A stretch of DNA of 64,000 nucleotides, taken from the NCBI GenBank assembly GCA_934047225.1, contig OW203998.1:17871280-17935279 (forward strand), read 5' to 3'. A program made the translations under genes and the position numbers. The stretch is from Ypsolopha sequella. Taxonomy: Eukaryota; Arthropoda; Insecta; Lepidoptera; Ypsolophidae. The first letter of the stretch is position 1, and each line of letters opens with the position of its first letter. Shown here piece after piece: positions 41,901 to 52,452 of the stretch. Below the pieces are notes generated by a model that was not told the DNA's origin, made no database searches, and saw only the letters and a list, made by a program, of their open reading frames with translations.

Positions 41901-42399
41901 AAAAAAATAGGTTTTCATACATTGTCCGATCACCTTATATCTAGAGAATTATTATTCGTATGTCAATATGTACGAGGTGAAAAATGGCCGGCAGTGTATT
42001 TTTACTTGAATACAAAATTTAGTAAATGAACAAATTCAATATTAAAGGAGACGGTCAGTTCCCCATAAGCAAAATCTCTTAAGAGAGTACACAGATATAT
42101 TGTGGTTAATGATAAAGAACTAATTGAAAATAACACGGTTTGACTATCCATTTAAAACGGACACCATCTTTTAATAACTTTTTATGATAAATCGTTTTTA
42201 TTTTGAGGTTATTTTCATATGGCATTGCGAAAATAAACTTAAGCGCGTTTGAAACGTTCATAGTTGTTACAATGTTTTACGATGATTCTGATATATTTAA
42301 AAGGGTCATGCTCGAATGTCAGTCGTAATCTCTATCAAAATCCAGAAGAAAAGCATGAATCGTGAAATAAAAAGCTGGGACTGCCGATTGCGTCACGCA
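41901..42399. other. No recognised gene
   Basis: AT-rich and unassigned. Confidence 0.35.
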
Positions 42400-42600
42400 T
42401 GACTCTTATCAAAGCACGCTGGAAGCGTAGTTTGTGGACTACTTGGTAGATGGCGCGCGCTTTCGTTTCGTTCGGTGTTCGCTCTCATGACCGGCTGCGA
42501 CATTAAGTACTTATTTATTTTAATATCTGTGTCCGTGTTATTATAAAAGTGAAACTAGCTACGAATAAATCTAACAAAAATTATAGTATACATTTATTTC
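42400..42600 (+). promoter_or_regulatory. Candidate promoter / 5' UTR-like CpG-rich patch
   Basis: Locally CpG-rich (gatggcgcgcgctttcgttt, cgttcggtgttcgctctc) followed by AT-rich leader-like sequence (taatatctgtgtccgtgtta). The composition step and lack of repeat matches suggest a transcription start or a transposon promoter. No downstream ATG-exon was recognised. Low confidence. Confidence 0.25.
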
Positions 42601-42776
42601 ATGTACGCGGTTAAGGCCGATTCTGGCCGTCTTCTTTCATCCCCCTTTTCACTACCTTAAGTGTTGAGAATCCAAACATACCGATTTACAAAGTCCAGTG
42701 GTTTGGGCTGCGCCACAGAACATTTAAAATGTTCTGAGGGCTGCGCATTGATATATCACCCAGTTAGTTTATATAA

Positions 42777-43169
42777 TAGTAGTTTATGCTACAAGGGCGC
42801 AAAGGAATAAATCACGAGGACGATTTAAAACACGAGCGTAGCGAGTGTTTTAAACGTAACCGAGTAATTTATTGCTTTTACGCCCGTGTATCATACTACA
42901 TTTTTCAATGCATAGTGTGAGGAAATGAAAACAAATATAATCTTGTGAACTTTAAATTATAATTGGCTCAAAAGGACTGTATCCAGAGCCGTTAAACAGT
43001 GGAAAAAAAAGTATAACGTCTATGGTACACAGGAAAGGCTGCAGGTTAGCCAAACATTGTAAACAAATAAAAAAAAATAATAATAATAAAGCCCTAGGGC
43101 AAAATAATCGACTTTTTGTTCGGTTTTGATGCATAAAAAGTGGGCCTTTACGAGCACATGCATTGAAAT
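42777..43169 (-). mobile_element. HINE-like element, inverted copy
   Basis: Starts TAGTAGTTTATGCTACAAGG, contains the complete terminal palindrome, and ends ...CACATGCATTGAAA. Reverse complement of 39898-40290. Confidence 0.8.
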
Positions 43170-43254
43170 ACTATATATAATACGTACCTTTTAATACCTT
43201 TTAACTTTTATGAACATCAAAACACTTATTTCCTATTACCTATTGAAAATACTG

Positions 43255-43375
43255 AAGAAAACTCCTAATACTTGCAATATTTGTAAGGTACATAGGTTTA
43301 CTGGAAATTAGTAGGCGAAACTTTAACAGTAAACGAGACTACACAACACAAAGAAATACATACTCTACATTTTAT
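43255..43375 (+). repeat. Dispersed repeat F, copy 2
   Basis: 'ctcctaatacttgcaatatt' and 'gaaattagtaggcgaaactt' match 41795-41900. Confidence 0.6.
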
Positions 43376-44487
43376 CTACATGTAGGTAATAAAATAAATT
43401 AAAACAGATCGCAATATAATTTTATCGTTGTCTTTATTAGCTTTGTTTGTTCACAATTTTCCGCGAGAATGTATCAAGCCACACAGCCATCTTTGTATCA
43501 TTGAACTTCGATAAACTATCTCTAAACGCAAAGCCTTAAAGTCAAATTTTCTTTGACTCAAAGATCTACTTACGTAAGAAGTTATGCATTGTGAAATATA
43601 GAAAGCTCTTATTTGTGGGAAAATAGGAGTAAAATTTGATTGGCAAAGTTACTTGCTTTCAATGGTCAGTTAGAAATACATCGCAATCGATAACGTGTGA
43701 TTGCCCTGCTATAAAGACTGCATGCGTAATAAAGACAATAGCAAAACAACAATACCTGGGTGCTTAGACGGTAAAAGAAAAAATGTTTTTCGTTCATTTA
43801 TACAATAAACGAGAAAGGTCAAAATCAACTCACCTCCTCTAAATGCGAACTTACCCAAATAAAAATCTGTTATTACCACGCAATATGAATACTTACAGTA
43901 TGTAACAAGATCATAGCTTAGGATATCCTAAGTCTATGAACAAGCTGCATAGATGCTATTGCAACAAGTAATCTGTGAAATAACTGGCTTACGTATTAGG
44001 GTGTATAGATTTTTCACTTTTTCGTATTTCTGTTTGAGGACGGTGCGGAAAATATGCTTTAGGGGAAGACGATAAAAATATCAGGTGAAGGTTTTTTCAT
44101 ATTTTTGAAGTAGATACCGCCCCACGTAGCGGCGCGGAATTGATGTTGGAAAAATTCTCCAAGTAAAAGGACACTAAATATTTCTTCCTGTAAGTAGTAA
44201 ACTTTCCTTTTCCTCTACGCGTTTTATTTCCTTTGGAGATGAATATTGCAAAATTGTAGTTTCAGCAACGGAACCCTTATTGTCATCTCCCTTTGTTGTC
44301 CGTATGTCTTGCTCAGTGTGAGATATGAAATTAAAACTAATACCTCTTATATAAATCTATGACCCCATGGTGCTGTAAAAAAAATCATGCTTCTAACTCA
44401 ATGCGAAAAAAGTTGTTGCACTTTATGTATATAATCAATTTATGCAGAACGCAGAACTTAAGACCGCTCGCACCTGTGCTCCTTACA
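43376..44487. other. No supported gene
   Basis: AT-rich, with no domain-bearing frame. The 91-residue minus-strand frame at 44458-44733 runs through the foldback described next and is not a gene. Confidence 0.4.
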
Positions 44488-44613
44488 GCGTTTGTCCAGT
44501 ATGCCATCCGGTATTTGATGGACCGATAAACTGCGCATGTTTTTAGAACTGTAAATACATGCGCAGTTTATCATTCCGTCAAATAACGGACCGTGGACAA
44601 ACGGCTCAAAATC
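44488..44613. mobile_element. Foldback element, 126 bp
   Basis: 'gtttgtccagtatgccatcc' + ggtatttgatgg + gataaactgcgcatg is inverted as catgcgcagtttatc + ccgtcaaataacgg + gtggacaaac. The inner arms pair perfectly for 15 bp. Confidence 0.7.
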
Positions 44614-45259
44614 ATTATTAATGTTTTGTTTGAGAGCAAAATTATGTGGCCATTTTATGTGGCAAGCATCGCGCAATGTACACCATATACTCATGCCTAT
44701 CTTCTGATACGATCCTACGACAAATCTCATCAAGCTCCAAGAAGCTTAAGCTTCTTGACACTTATCAGTTAAGGTTAAACGTCAGTCGCTTAGCGCAAAG
44801 TGCATAACTTAACTTTGTATTGAAATGAAATTTGAAATATATTTATTTATGTAATGTAGGTATAACAGATACACTTACTACAGGTCAGTTTTAATGTTAT
44901 ATAAGTAATTAAAAATCTATGTGTATAGGTAATAGTTTTATGTCATAAATAATAATATGGGGAAATACGCAGGGGAATAATAAAGGTTGGGTTTACTTAA
45001 ATTTAATAAAAAAATACACTTGCTTTTTAAACCACACTAATACTGAACTATTGGCGTAAAATGCCAAAGACCAAAATGCTTTTAAATTTTAAATTTATAA
45101 ACAAGAAAAACACAGTTTTATTATACACATTGCGCGAAGCTTTAAGCTTTTATACCGGAGTCTGTTTTTGTCTTGGCAAGATGGATCCATTGTTTTATCA
45201 GTGATAACAATTAATATAATTAGAAATACTATTATAATAATTGGTCAAGTAATCGCCCC
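44614..45259. other. No recognised gene
   Basis: AT-rich; a small palindrome 'aagcttcttggagcttgatg'-like element around 44730-44760 only. Confidence 0.35.
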
Positions 45260-45317
45260 GTAAATCTGGATGTGAGGAGGTCAAACTTGGATTCGACCTC
45301 CTCACATCCAGATTTAC
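45260..45317. repeat. Perfect 23-bp hairpin
   Basis: gtaaatctggatgtgaggag+gtc (45260-45282) is the exact reverse complement of 45295-45317, with a 12-base loop. No mismatch in the stem, unlike every other foldback in this window. Confidence 0.85.
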
Positions 45318-45867
45318 TTTTCTTCTGTGTTTCTTTACCGCAATGATGTTTTAAGAATTATGGAGGTTAGTATTGTGACGGCATTTAAATTATTATTTCT
45401 TATAAAATTAGTTCTCATTTATCAGATAGTTCCAAAGCTACAAATTCAGTACCAATATGCCGATCGTTTTCAATCAAACTGCTTGTTACGTACTTAATTA
45501 TTAATGTGCAAACATACTTGTTCACTTCGCACAAACAAAAATGATCCCTATTAATTCACTATAAAAGACAAACTAAGTTGATGCGACGTGATATTGGTTT
45601 TCAGGTAATCGGGCAATTCTAGGCTAGGTCATTGCAACCCTGCTGCACAAACGAAAACTAACTCTATCAGTGCTCCGTAAAGTACACAAAGCTTTGATCT
45701 GAAGTTGGGTTTTCAGCAGGTTTGTTCAATAATTGTCAAAGAGATACAACTTTACTGGAACTGAACACAGTTTGATTGTAGGAACCGCCAATACATCAAC
45801 CACAATAAAACACTATTCTATTCAATCCCTCATGAAACTAAACTAATAGATGATGACACTAAATTAT
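45318..45867. other. No recognised gene
   Basis: AT-rich spacer, nothing recognised. Confidence 0.35.
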
Positions 45868-46404
45868 TTTTTCAATGCATGTGCTCGTAAAGGCCCACTT
45901 TTTATGCATCAAAACCGAACAGAAAGTCGATTATTTTGCCCTAGGGCTTTAATATATATATTTTTTTAATTTATTTACAATGGTTGGCTAACCTGCAGCC
46001 TTTCCTGTGTACCATAGACGTTATACTTTTTTTACACCGTTTAACGGCTATGGATACAGTCCCTTTGAGCCAATTATAATTTAAAGTTCACAAGATTATA
46101 TTTAATATATTTAATTTATTTACAATGGTTGGCTAACCTGCAGCCTTTCCTGTGTACCATAGACGTTATACTTTTTTTACACCGTTTAACGGCTATGGAT
46201 ACAGTCCCTTTGAGCCAATTATAATTTAAAGTTCACAAGATTATATTTGTTTTCATTTCCTCACACTATGCATTGAAAAATGTAGTATGATACACGGACG
46301 TAAAAGCAATAAATTACTCGGTTACGTTTAAAACACTCGCTACGCTCGTGTTTTAAATCGTCCTCGTAATTTATTCCTTTGCGCCCTTGTAGCATAAACT
46401 ACTA
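45868..46404 (+). mobile_element. HINE-like element with internal 145-bp tandem duplication
   Basis: As 39898-40290, but the block from aatttatttacaatggttgg to ttcacaagattatattt is present twice (45968-46112 and 46113-46257), nearly identical. This indicates a recent internal duplication. Terminal palindrome intact. Confidence 0.8.
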
Positions 46405-46480
46405 TTCAATGCATGTGCTCGTGAAGGCCCACTTTTTATGCATCAAAACCGAACAGAAAGTCGATTATTTTGCCCTAGGC
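46405..46480 (+). mobile_element. HINE-like element, 5' fragment abutting the previous copy head to tail
   Basis: Begins TTCAATGCATGTGCTCG immediately after the CTACTA end of the preceding element and stops after 'ttttgccctagg'. Head-to-tail abutment is often seen with rolling-circle elements. Confidence 0.75.
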
Positions 46481-46799
46481 CTCTTTAAATGCGTGTAATG
46501 GATCTGAGACTGCGGTCCGATGTTTTACCGATAATGAGAACTAAGAGGGTTAACGGAATTGGTAAAGTAGCAATAGATTAATTAACTTGAGTAATATAGT
46601 TAAGAATCTTGAGTTGAAGCAAATATAAATTATATAATTAAATACAATACAAATTAAAAAACAAATAAATTTAAAACAAAACTGACTCATTTGACTCAAT
46701 TTACACCCTAAAATTAATCCTTTAATAAATTAACATTGCTTTATATCGTTACAATGATGAGGGTACCCAAGAATAATCCTCTAGGAGTCTTTGGGTTAA
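46481..46799. other. Spacer
   Basis: AT-rich; nothing recognised. Confidence 0.3.
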
Positions 46800-47220
46800 C
46801 GCAGGTGTAGCACTAAGCGCTTACAAACATGTGGCCAAGCCTGGCGTGGCTGCAATGTCAGCAAGAATTTTTGGTGGCGTAAACATGTAGTGCTCCCTGA
46901 CACAGTATTAAAGGGCAGGTAACCGCCAACGACCTTGAGCCGAAGTGTGTCGGTACAAATATCGACAGAAACTATATCAGCACGCACTGCATTACGACGT
47001 CGCTTGGTCTCCGGATAGCGCAAAATAATACTTTTCACATGGACGCGATGGACGGAAAAAATATTTCAGAAATTATTTTTCGAAGTAATGTTTTTCTTGT
47101 GCAAGAACTATAGAAATACCATCAGTGGTTTCACAGATATAACTAATTTTACTTAATTTTTGTCTAAAAACAGCTTGACTTTGAACAATATTTTAATGTT
47201 GTTTCTTATACGTGAGAATG
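46800..47220 (-). repeat. Repeat family K, uninterrupted copy with an open minus-strand frame
   Basis: Inverse of 19910-20510 without the 242-bp insertion. On the minus strand a frame (47038 to 46796) reads MKSIILRYPETKRRRNAVRA, DIVSVDICTDTLRLKVVGGY, LPFNTVSG... The same phrases are recognisable in the other two copies (e.g. NVVSVDIHTDE at 53735-53890), so the block was probably coding in an ancestral element. I do not recognise the protein family. Confidence 0.55.
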
Positions 47221-47746
47221 ATTTTCTTAAATGAAGTTCTTCTTTGTAGTTTAACAAACAATATATTATATATATTTTTCATAATTTTTAAACATACCAT
47301 TTAATAGAAATACCTTGGTCATTGCCAAAAGATTTTAAAATGTTGCCATATCCCTTGTTCCATAGAAAGCTTAAAGATTTTTTATTAGATACCTACATGT
47401 TTTTAGACGGTCAAGGAATACCTAGGATATGAATAAATATAAATATTATTTGATTATGACATTTATAATATAAAAATACCACAGACATTTTGTTCAGACA
47501 TTTTTTAAAATGGTTTTGTTCCAACTTCAAGCTTTTTTTTTTCTTATTATATAGTGAAATTTGTTTTTATTTAACTGACATACATATTTTATAATTAAAT
47601 TTATTCTCAATTTGTTTTTTGTTAATGCATGATTTTAATATACATAATGTATAACCAAATATTTGTACGTCATGACATGGTTGAATTTGTTGGGACTGTA
47701 ATTATATGTAACATCCACTGTAAACCCGAATTCTCACAAATAAACG
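47221..47746. other. No recognised gene
   Basis: AT-rich, nothing recognised. Confidence 0.35.
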
Positions 47747-47820
47747 ATTTACTTACTTATTTACTGTATTTACTTACTTACTTACTATTTACTTATTTAC
47801 TTTATTTACTTACTTTAAGT
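47747..47820 (+). repeat. (TTAC)n / TTATTTAC microsatellite
   Basis: Runs of 'acttacttacttacta' and 'tttacttatttactttattt'. Confidence 0.85.
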
Positions 47821-48297
47821 AATTTTCGGATGACACGGCAAGAGGTGCCTTAATATATAAGTATATAGGGTGTCTCAGAGGGCTGCATATTTGCGCCTGC
47901 TGCCTTTGTAGCCATCCTGCCTTGGCTGAGGTCGCTTGTAGGTGGGATGGGGCGCGTATGAAGAACGGCTTAGTATATACCTAGTTATAGTAATTGCAAA
48001 TAATTTTACCCAAAAACTTTTGAGAGCAATTTTCGGAGAGTTCGAAATAACATATTTAACATTTTTAACATATTCCGCTCATTGAACTGTGCACTTTTAT
48101 TTATGCGTGATATTTTACTTTAACGCCTTTTTACGGTATGGTAATTGTAATAAGGATGATTATTAAAAGTGATTTTTTTTCAACTGTGTCACGGTCACAG
48201 CTATTATCGCCTTAAGGGAACGGTGTTCACAAGAATTCCTAACATTATTAGTACTTTCAAAACCTTTGTATTTTGTAAGTAACTCGTTTACATGAAT
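47821..48297. other. No recognised gene
   Basis: Contains 'tatagggtgtctcagag' at 47865 (reminiscent of a mariner-type terminus but without a partner) and a GC-rich segment 47880-47970 weakly related to 20690. Confidence 0.35.
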
Positions 48298-48450
48298 CTA
48301 TTACTTGAACCTTAAACATTTACCAAAATAAATACACACAAAAGTTACAAGCGTTTAAGGTCATGGAGTGTAAATTCCATTATCTACTTTTAAACGCTTG
48401 TAATTTTTGTGTGTATTTGATTTTGGTGAATGTTTTAGATACAAGTCATA
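48298..48450. mobile_element. Foldback element, about 150 bp
   Basis: 'caaaataaatacacacaaaa' + gttacaagcgtttaa is inverted as ttaaacgcttgtaa + 'ttttgtgtgtatttgatttt'; outer homology (acttgaaccttaaacattta / tgaatgttttagatacaagt) extends the arms. Confidence 0.75.
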
Positions 48451-48558
48451 GATTGTACACAAAAAGTTATGAAATTCAAAATTTTGGAAAATGTAAAAAA
48501 ATAAGGATATTATCACCGAACAGCACATATTGGGAGTTCGGGCGAGCAGAGTGCTCTT

Positions 48559-48595
48559 AAGGGGAACGATTCTATCTGCTACGAAACGCACAACA
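48559..48595. repeat. Left member of an inverted pair flanking the LINE fragment
   Basis: 'ggggaacgattctatctgct' + acgaaacgcacaac is inverted at 49619-49657 (gttgtgcgtttcgtag ... cgaatcgttccacc). The LINE fragment lies between them. Confidence 0.5.
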
Positions 48596-48639
48596 CGCTC
48601 GTAAGTTTGTGTGCCCATTCATTTACAACGTAATAGAAT

Positions 48640-49488
48640 AGAATAATTATTTATTAAAGCATCAAAGGCTCAAAACTTTGTTAATACAACTTAAAAAATA
48701 AAACAAAATAAAAATTGTTAGTAAAAATTACAATAAAAAAATACAAAAAAGACAAATTTAGGGAAAGTGGTGTGTTCGTTATTTCCTCACCACTCCCCCC
48801 GATGTTTCGCAGGAATGACTCAAGTACGTAAGTCCAGTCTGCTTGAGATCATATTCAGAATGCTATTGGTGCTACCCCGCACCCTGCGCACCAGCGAAGC
48901 GCATCTTTTGCGCATCTTTGCATAAAAACAATCTACTCGCATCTCCGCGAACATCCCTGATGCGCTGCAGAAAGTTGGTAGCCCCAACAGCACCCTGAAG
49001 GCATTATTATATTGTACGCGGAGGACGTTATAAGACTTTTGAGTATAGTTAGCTCACAGGCTGCACGTGTAAAAAGTTATACAAAATGCTCTGAAGAGAG
49101 TTATTTTAACATTATGTGAGCAACGTGCAAACCTGCGAGCCAACACATTCGCTCTCACCGACAACGCCCTCCGTCCTCTCTCGATGTCCGCATCGTCCTT
49201 GAGGTCGGGAGTGAGTATATGGCCCAGATATGTAAACTTGTAAACCCTATTTAGAACGCAGTTATTTAAAATAACTGGAGGACAATTCTTGATTTGATGT
49301 TTGCTCCCGGCCTCAAAGACCATGACTTGGCTCTTTTTTACATTGTAGACCAATCCATGAGTCCCAGCATACGCCTCACAAATGGCCACAAGCTTCCTCA
49401 AGCCGCAAACAGACGCACTCAGCAGAACCATGTCATCTGCGTAGCTAATATTGTTGACGCTGACGCCGTCGATGTGACAGCCGATGTG
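48640..49488 (-). pseudogene. Non-LTR retrotransposon reverse transcriptase fragment with YADD motif
   Basis: The minus-strand frame from 49488 reads HIGCHIDGVSVNNISYADDM. The catalytic YADD of the palm domain is at 49443-49432. It continues as VLLSASVCGLRKL, KKSQVMVFEAG, NRVYKFTYLGHILTPDLKDD, ADIERGRRALSVRANVLARR, FARCSHNVKITLFRAF, FYTCSL, then TGA at 49056-49054 where a Trp codon would be expected. It remains open in the same frame (SYNVLRVQYNNAFRVLLGLP ... MRKRCASLVRRVRGSTNSIL ... LDLRT) to a stop at 48822-48820. So the copy is 5'-truncated, with one nonsense change. A 3' UTR of about 180 bp runs toward (ATAGA)-like sequence at 48630. Clade not assigned. The plus-strand frame at 49294-49497 is a shadow. 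Confidence 0.85.
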
Positions 49489-49960
49489 TCAAACTGACGT
49501 AATGCATAAAATGACAAAGTCTTGCCGCAAAACCTAACTGACTTTAAACCATGTTCGCGAAATGCCATAAATCATATTTATTTAATATCTGTAATTCAAA
49601 AATAAGAAGAACCATCTTAAGTTGTGCGTTTCGTAGAGTATACGAATCGTTCCACCTTAAAAGTAAAAGCTTCGGTATCTGTGTCTGTTTTTACGGAACT
49701 CGTACATTTTATAGGACGTATATTACATTTTACAGTCTTTAAAGTCGAACTAGAATGTTCCTTTCAATAATGTTATGTAAACATTCGTTTTGCATCAGTA
49801 CTTCCATTTTCATGGAAAAACATAGAATAACCAATATTTTAGAAAAGCTTGGAGTAAAACGTATAAACAACGACCGTAACAACCGCAAACTGCTGTGTTA
49901 TGCTAAAAAGTATGTCAAACTGACGTTATTTACGTAATGGATGAATATTGTAAGACTATA
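49489..49960. other. Spacer with right member of the inverted pair
   Basis: 49619-49657 is the inverse of 48559-48595. The two frames at 49551-49742 and 49755-49937 have no domain. Confidence 0.4.
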
Positions 49961-50395
49961 CAGGGTGATTGGTAATTCGACCTATTCCTTTAAAGGAGTT
50001 ATACTAGGGATCATTTCCAACAAATAATGTCTATCAACTAGGGGTCGAAAATTATAATTTTTTTTCAAGTAAAACGCGTCGATATTTCAAAAATTACAAA
50101 ATAAAAAAGGTATTCTTTCCCCTTAAGACCTTTTAATTCAGGGCACGTATTTTTTTATAAATCATCACTCGTCTATCATTGATCAGAAATATAATAAATA
50201 AGTGCTGAGAGAGGAATAGTTATTTTTAAATTAATTATTTTTGGTTATTAGTCTTAAAGTTTGAAAAATAATACAAAAACCTTCCTAACTCGGAGAACAT
50301 TCATTTTCGACACCTAGTTGATAGGACTTAATTCGTTGGAAATGATCTTTAGTATAACCCCTTTCAAGGAATTGGTCGAATTACCAATCACCCTG
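49961..50395. mobile_element. Tc1/mariner-type MITE, 435 bp, with TA duplication
   Basis: Termini CAGGGTGATTGGTAATTCG and inverse CGAATTACCAATCACCCTG, flanked by TA (49959-49960, 50396-50397). Inverted homology extends about 100 bp (cctttaaaggagttatac.. / ..gtataacccctttcaagg; gtcgaaaattataa). No coding sequence. TA duplication and the CAGGGTG end fit Tc1/mariner. Confidence 0.85.
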
Positions 50396-50608
50396 TAGAT
50401 ATAAAAGACCTATAAGGTTCTCTTATAGTTTTTTCCGTATCAATAAACACACAACACACAAAACACACAAAAAATTCAAAATTATTGGAAGCTTTTTTGG
50501 ATCGCAGTGTCTAATTTGCATCTGCATCATTGTTTACATAATTCTGACTCATCTATTTGCAGGGTTTCGCCGTAAACAGATAGACACTTGAGCTTCAAAA
50601 TCATTTCA
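50396..50608. other. Spacer
   Basis: Contains a short CA-rich run (acacacaacacacaaaacac) at 50445-50470. Confidence 0.4.
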
Positions 50609-51003
50609 TAGTAGTTTATGCTACTAGGGCGCAAAGGAATAAAATACGAGGACGATTTAAAACACGAGCGTAGCGAGTGTTTTAAACGTAACCGAGTAAT
50701 TTATTACTTTTACGCCCGTGTATCATACTACGTTTTTCAATGCATAGTGTGAGGAAATGAAAACAAATATAATCTTGTGAACTTTAAATTATAATTGGCT
50801 CAAAAGGACTGTATCCAGAGCAGTTAAACAGTGGAAAAAAAAAGTATAACATCTATGGTACACAGGAAAGGCTGCAGGTTAGCCAACCATTGTAAATAAA
50901 TTAAAAATAATAATAAATAATAAAGCCCTAGGGCAAAATAATTGACTTTCTGTTCGGTTTTGATGCATAAAAAGTGGGCCTTTACGAGCACATGCATTGA
51001 AAA
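50609..51003 (-). mobile_element. HINE-like element, inverted copy
   Basis: TAGTAGTTTATGCTACTAGG at the start, full terminal palindrome, end GCATTGAAAA. Reverse complement of 39898-40290. Confidence 0.8.
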
Positions 51004-51028
51004 TTAATAAATATAATTACTACATTAG

Positions 51029-51196
51029 ACATTTTTAAAACGCTATATTTCGACCCCTCAGTGTGGTCGTCATCAGGCGAATAGAAAAATATTATATTTT
51101 CTATAATACCTTTCTATATTTTCTATAATAGAAAATTTTTCTATTCGCCTGATGACGACCGCACTGAGGGGTCGAAATATAGCGTTTTAAAAATGT
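51029..51196. repeat. Palindrome carrying two hammerhead-core-like hairpins
   Basis: The arms acatttttaaaacgctatat... and ...atatagcgttttaaaaatgt are inverted, each holding CTGATGA-CGACC-loop-GGGGTC-GAAATATAGCG (plus strand at 51148-51184, minus strand at 51077-51041). Between them is a repeated 'ctataatacctttctatatt / ttctataatagaaaat' stretch. Sequence after 51196 (attatatttatacagaatac, aaaataaaaagccc) is shared with the flanks of 29069 and 34406. Confidence 0.7.
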
Positions 51197-51554
51197 TTAA
51201 TTAAGTAATTATATTTATACAGAATACAAAAAATAAAAAGCCCTTAAATATGGTATTTTGTAAAAAATATTTTATTTACATATTTCAATTAATAAAATCA
51301 TCACGTAAAGTGAAAAAAAAAAGAAATAAGTGTACTTATATAAAAGCGCCATAGATAGAGAGTTTATGTATCCTTCTTGCATTGGATGATGGAGTCATAT
51401 AGACAGTAGACACCACGGCATTATATAAAATAAAAAACATAATTTCAATTTCAATTTATATCCACGATACATATGTAAGCTTATTTTAAAATCTGCCTAC
51501 TTAAAAAGCTATTCGTCGAAAAGTTTTTCGAATCGTAAATATTGGCGAGAAAAA
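51197..51554. other. No recognised gene
   Basis: The flank of the repeat above, then AT-rich unassigned sequence. Confidence 0.35.
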
Positions 51555-51815
51555 GGATTCGAATTCGAATTTGAATTTTATTTTGTAAAGTAGGTACTTA
51601 TTTACGAGTCAAATTTAATCTTATAAAAATATATTTAATAAAACAATAAACGTACATGAACTAAATTAAAGGTTTATTTAATTAATGCAGCAATATAAAT
51701 AAATACAATTCAAATGATAAGTAAAAATCTATATTTATACAAGGTGAAATATAATCAACCGCCCGAACCCATACCGGAGACCTGGCTAGCGACCAGGAAC
51801 AAGGTTTAATGATCC
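51555..51815 (-). mobile_element. Non-LTR retrotransposon 3' region (family E), inverted
   Basis: 'caaggtgaaatataatcaac', 'cgcccgaacccataccggag' and 'gagtcaaatttaatcttat' are the inverse of 17875-18135. It ends near 'gaccaggaacaaggtttaat'. Non-coding. Confidence 0.6.
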
Positions 51816-52448
51816 CTTTTTCCAAAATCATAAAAAAAAGTTCTGCTCCCATTCACGCCGGACTAGTTTAGTAGAAAAGGCCAATTATATCAACCGTTGC
51901 TAAGAATTTCTGTTTTATTGTGAAAGGACTTGTTTTTCGAGATAATGCCCGAGTATAATGAACCTCAACCTAGACTTATAGTAGATATGTAATGTTCATT
52001 TCAAAATGTGCAAATTTCACTCAATGAAAACCAAACATTAATTACGATAAAACAATACAAAAAGGAACACTAGAGATTGCTAGTAAAGAGAATAACCGAA
52101 AAAACAAAACAGTAAAAAAAGCAGTTGTGATTGTGATGTATCAAAAGCTCTGCTTATTCTAGTACCCCATTAACAAAAACTTTAGCATATTTTAAAATAG
52201 CGTAAGCTTATTTTTGAAAAGCGCTTTTCCCAAACCAACAAATTTAATTAGGCCAAGTATACGACGCGCCTACGAAACACGTCACATTGCCACATTGTCA
52301 CGTCATATTGTGCCAACTTCAACGAATTATATTACTAGAGGCAACGACATATGTCATTGACTAGTGGACACGCCTGTACAGTATGATATTTGTATTTGTC
52401 ATCCCTTGTGTACGGCAAATTTACCTTGTATCTATCCGCACGAACTAC
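51816..52448. other. No recognised gene
   Basis: AT-rich; the small frame at 52364-52558 spans into the next element and is not a gene. Confidence 0.35.
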
Positions 52449-52452
52449 TTAA

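Noticed and set aside
44458..44733. Minus-strand frame of 91 residues
   Set aside because: It runs through a foldback element and has no domain; the Cys/His content is not arranged as a zinc finger.
47865..47890. Second mariner-type terminus (tatagggtgtctcagag)
   Set aside because: No inverted partner was found within a reasonable distance.
49294..49497. Plus-strand frame of 67 residues
   Set aside because: It is a shadow of the reverse transcriptase fragment on the minus strand containing YADD.
51148..51184. Calling the recurrent hairpins active hammerhead ribozymes
   Set aside because: The common copies have an extra base between CTGATGA and the stem and no clean cleavage-site strand, so only a resemblance is claimed.
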